Source: Paracoccaceae bacterium | GTDB taxonomy: Bacteria; Pseudomonadota; Alphaproteobacteria; Rhodobacterales; Rhodobacteraceae | Direction: 5' to 3' | NCBI GenBank assembly: GCA_003512825.1 | Contig: DOOI01000163.1 | Span: 4,499-11,054 of the forward strand | DNA: 6,556 nucleotides | Shown: positions 5,392 through 6,556 of the stretch, in pieces | How positions within the stretch are numbered: position 1 is the first letter of the stretch | Layout: each line of letters opens with the position of its first letter | The notes under the pieces: generated by a model | The model's database searches: none | The model's input: only the letters and a program-made list of their open reading frames with translations | What the model was told of the DNA's origin: nothing | Made by a program: the position numbers and the translations under genes

Positions 5392-6534
5392 TTAGCCGCC
5401 AAGCCCGGTCGCGGTGGAGCTAAGCGTATTGACCGACCCCAAGGACCCGGTGACAGCCGCAATCGTCTTGTTCCATTGGGTAAACGGCGCTTCTGTAACA
5501 TAAAGCGTATCGCCATCCCGGACCGCGAAATCACGCGCCATGAACATGCCATTGGGCTGGGTCAGATCAAGCACATAGACCATGCGCTGCTCCCCCTCCA
5601 AGTCATTGCGTCCCAATACCTGATTGGCAATTTCCGCAGGCTCATTGCGGAAAATGAACACGCCTGTGGGATCTGCCGAGGCTGCCAACAGGCCACCCAC
5701 TTGGGCAATCGCCTCCAGCCCCGACAGGGTCTGGGTTTCAAACGGAATGCGGTTTTGTGTGCCTGTCGCCCCAAGCGCGGTATAGGCGCGGCTATCTTCT
5801 TCCACCAAAATCCGGTCGCCGCCCCGCAGCGCAATATCCATCTCCGGGTGGCGATAAAGATCCTCAAACCAGACCTTCGCGCGGTGATCGCCTCGAATGA
5901 CAGTGATCTGCGCGATTTCCGGCGAAATCGTCACGCCGCCTGCCCGCGCCAACATCGTCGAGAGCGTCCGCGTCGGGCGCTCAATGGCATAGACCCCTTG
6001 CCCGCCGACCGATCCCACAAGGCTCACAGTCGAGCCATCCCCCGCAAGGCGGCGCACCTGCACCTGCGGGTCGGGTGTTTGGTCTTCCAGCTTTGCCGTG
6101 ATCACACGACGCAACGCGTCCGGCGTATTGCCTGCCGCACGCACCCGCCCCGCATAGGGGACGAAAATAAAGCCCGCACCATCGACTTGCACTTCTTCCA
6201 GCACAGTCGAATTCAAGCCCTGCGAGGCCAAAAGCCCGTCATCGACGTTTTCCCAAATGGTCAGCCCCAAGGTGTCGCCGGGGCGGATCGTGTCGGAATC
6301 AAGCGTGCTTGCCGACATGAAGCCCTTGGAAAAGCCCAAAGCTGGCTGCACCGCCGTGGCCCGTGTCACCCGGTCATTGACCGTCACGACAAAGGCATCG
6401 CCCTCGCGCAGCACGGAGCCTGCAAAAATTTCTCGTTTATTGGGGCCAACGCGTGGCAATCCGCATGCGGATACCATCGCCACAGCCGCCAAAAGGGCGA
6501 CGGACTTCGCCCAGCGGGAGGAATCGGATTTCAC
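5392..6534 (-). CDS. Outer-membrane polysaccharide export lipoprotein (OPX family, Wza/CtrA/BexD-like)
   Basis: This protein should form the multimeric channel through which capsule polysaccharide crosses periplasm and outer membrane. The 380 residues start with a lipoprotein signal peptide: charged n-region, hydrophobic AKSVALLAAVAMVSAC, lipobox VSAC with Cys24 lipidated. Position +2 is Gly, not Asp, consistent with outer-membrane sorting. The polysaccharide-export domain covers about 80-165 (IRPGDTLGLTIWE, VDGAGFIFVPYAGRVRAAG). Two SLBB-type segments follow, about 168-247 (VSLVGSVGGQGVYAI to LRGGDRILVEED) and 263-347 (TLSGLEAIAQVGG to VRDGDTLYVTE). The C-terminal 30 residues may form the membrane-spanning helix seen in Wza. 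Length fits Wza (379), CtrA and BexD rather than E. coli KpsD (about 560). The start is GTG with GAGGAG upstream. It is first of a tightly spaced pair with kpsC; the promoter is outside the window. Confidence 0.92.
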   Translation of the reverse strand: MKSDSSRWAKSVALLAAVAMVSACGLPRVGPNKREIFAGSVLREGDAFVVTVNDRVTRATAVQPALGFSKGFMSASTLDSDTIRPGDTLGLTIWENVDDGLLASQGLNSTVLEEVQVDGAGFIFVPYAGRVRAAGNTPDALRRVITAKLEDQTPDPQVQVRRLAGDGSTVSLVGSVGGQGVYAIERPTRTLSTMLARAGGVTISPEIAQITVIRGDHRAKVWFEDLYRHPEMDIALRGGDRILVEEDSRAYTALGATGTQNRIPFETQTLSGLEAIAQVGGLLAASADPTGVFIFRNEPAEIANQVLGRNDLEGEQRMVYVLDLTQPNGMFMARDFAVRDGDTLYVTEAPFTQWNKTIAAVTGSLGSVNTLSSTATGLGG

Positions 6535-6542
6535 TGCTCGGT

Positions 6543-6548
6543 CTCCTC
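6543..6548 (-). promoter_or_regulatory. Shine-Dalgarno sequence supporting the GTG start of the export lipoprotein
   Basis: On the minus strand GAGGAG lies 8 bases before the GTG at 6534. No ATG near it would give a better signal peptide, so GTG is taken as the start. Confidence 0.7.
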
Positions 6549-6556
6549 GACCTATT

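Noticed and set aside
5379..5552. 58-codon upstream extension of the kpsC frame
   Set aside because: It overlaps the end of the export lipoprotein gene in another frame, and the extra residues (Arg/Pro-rich) do not look like any KpsC N-terminus. ATG 5378 fits the family length.

Overview
The window looks like a chromosomal segment of an alphaproteobacterium, most likely a member of the Rhodobacterales (Roseobacter/Rhodobacter group). This placement is an inference from the RpoD C-terminus, the strongly overlapping nrdR-ribD pair, the GC-rich third codon positions and the KpsC type. No 16S or other decisive marker is present, so genus is not claimed. Nearly all of the window is coding, and there is no RNA gene, insertion sequence, phage gene or CRISPR array.

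Left part (+ strand): the 3' end of the housekeeping sigma factor gene rpoD (1-469) ends in a clear intrinsic terminator with a cTTCGg tetraloop. A single-domain globin (582-1007) follows with a strong ribosome binding site. After a 168-base gap with several dyads and two mutually exclusive hairpins comes a small secreted protein of unknown function (1176-1589). Its stop codon lies in a three-copy 11-bp tandem repeat that places TGA in all three forward frames.

Centre (+ strand): a 200-base gap carries a perfect 7-bp inverted repeat and an exact consensus DnaA box. It leads into nrdR (1790-2257), the ATP-cone/zinc-ribbon repressor of ribonucleotide reductase genes. nrdR overlaps by 4 bases with ribD (2254-3354), the bifunctional deaminase/reductase of riboflavin synthesis. 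The two are almost certainly co-transcribed.

Right part (- strand): a two-gene capsule operon converges on ribD with only 8 bases between the stop codons. Reading right to left, it has a Wza/CtrA/BexD-type outer-membrane polysaccharide export lipoprotein (6534-5392). Thirteen bases later comes kpsC (5378-3363), a two-module beta-Kdo transferase that builds the poly-Kdo linker on the phospholipid anchor of ABC-transporter-dependent capsules. Together these indicate a lipid-anchored capsule; the polymer-specific and ABC-transporter genes are not in the window.

I see no convincing new biological system here. The best leads are small regulatory structures (the dyad plus DnaA box before nrdR, the alternative hairpins at 1065-1120, the stop-codon tandem repeat) and one unrecognised secreted protein.
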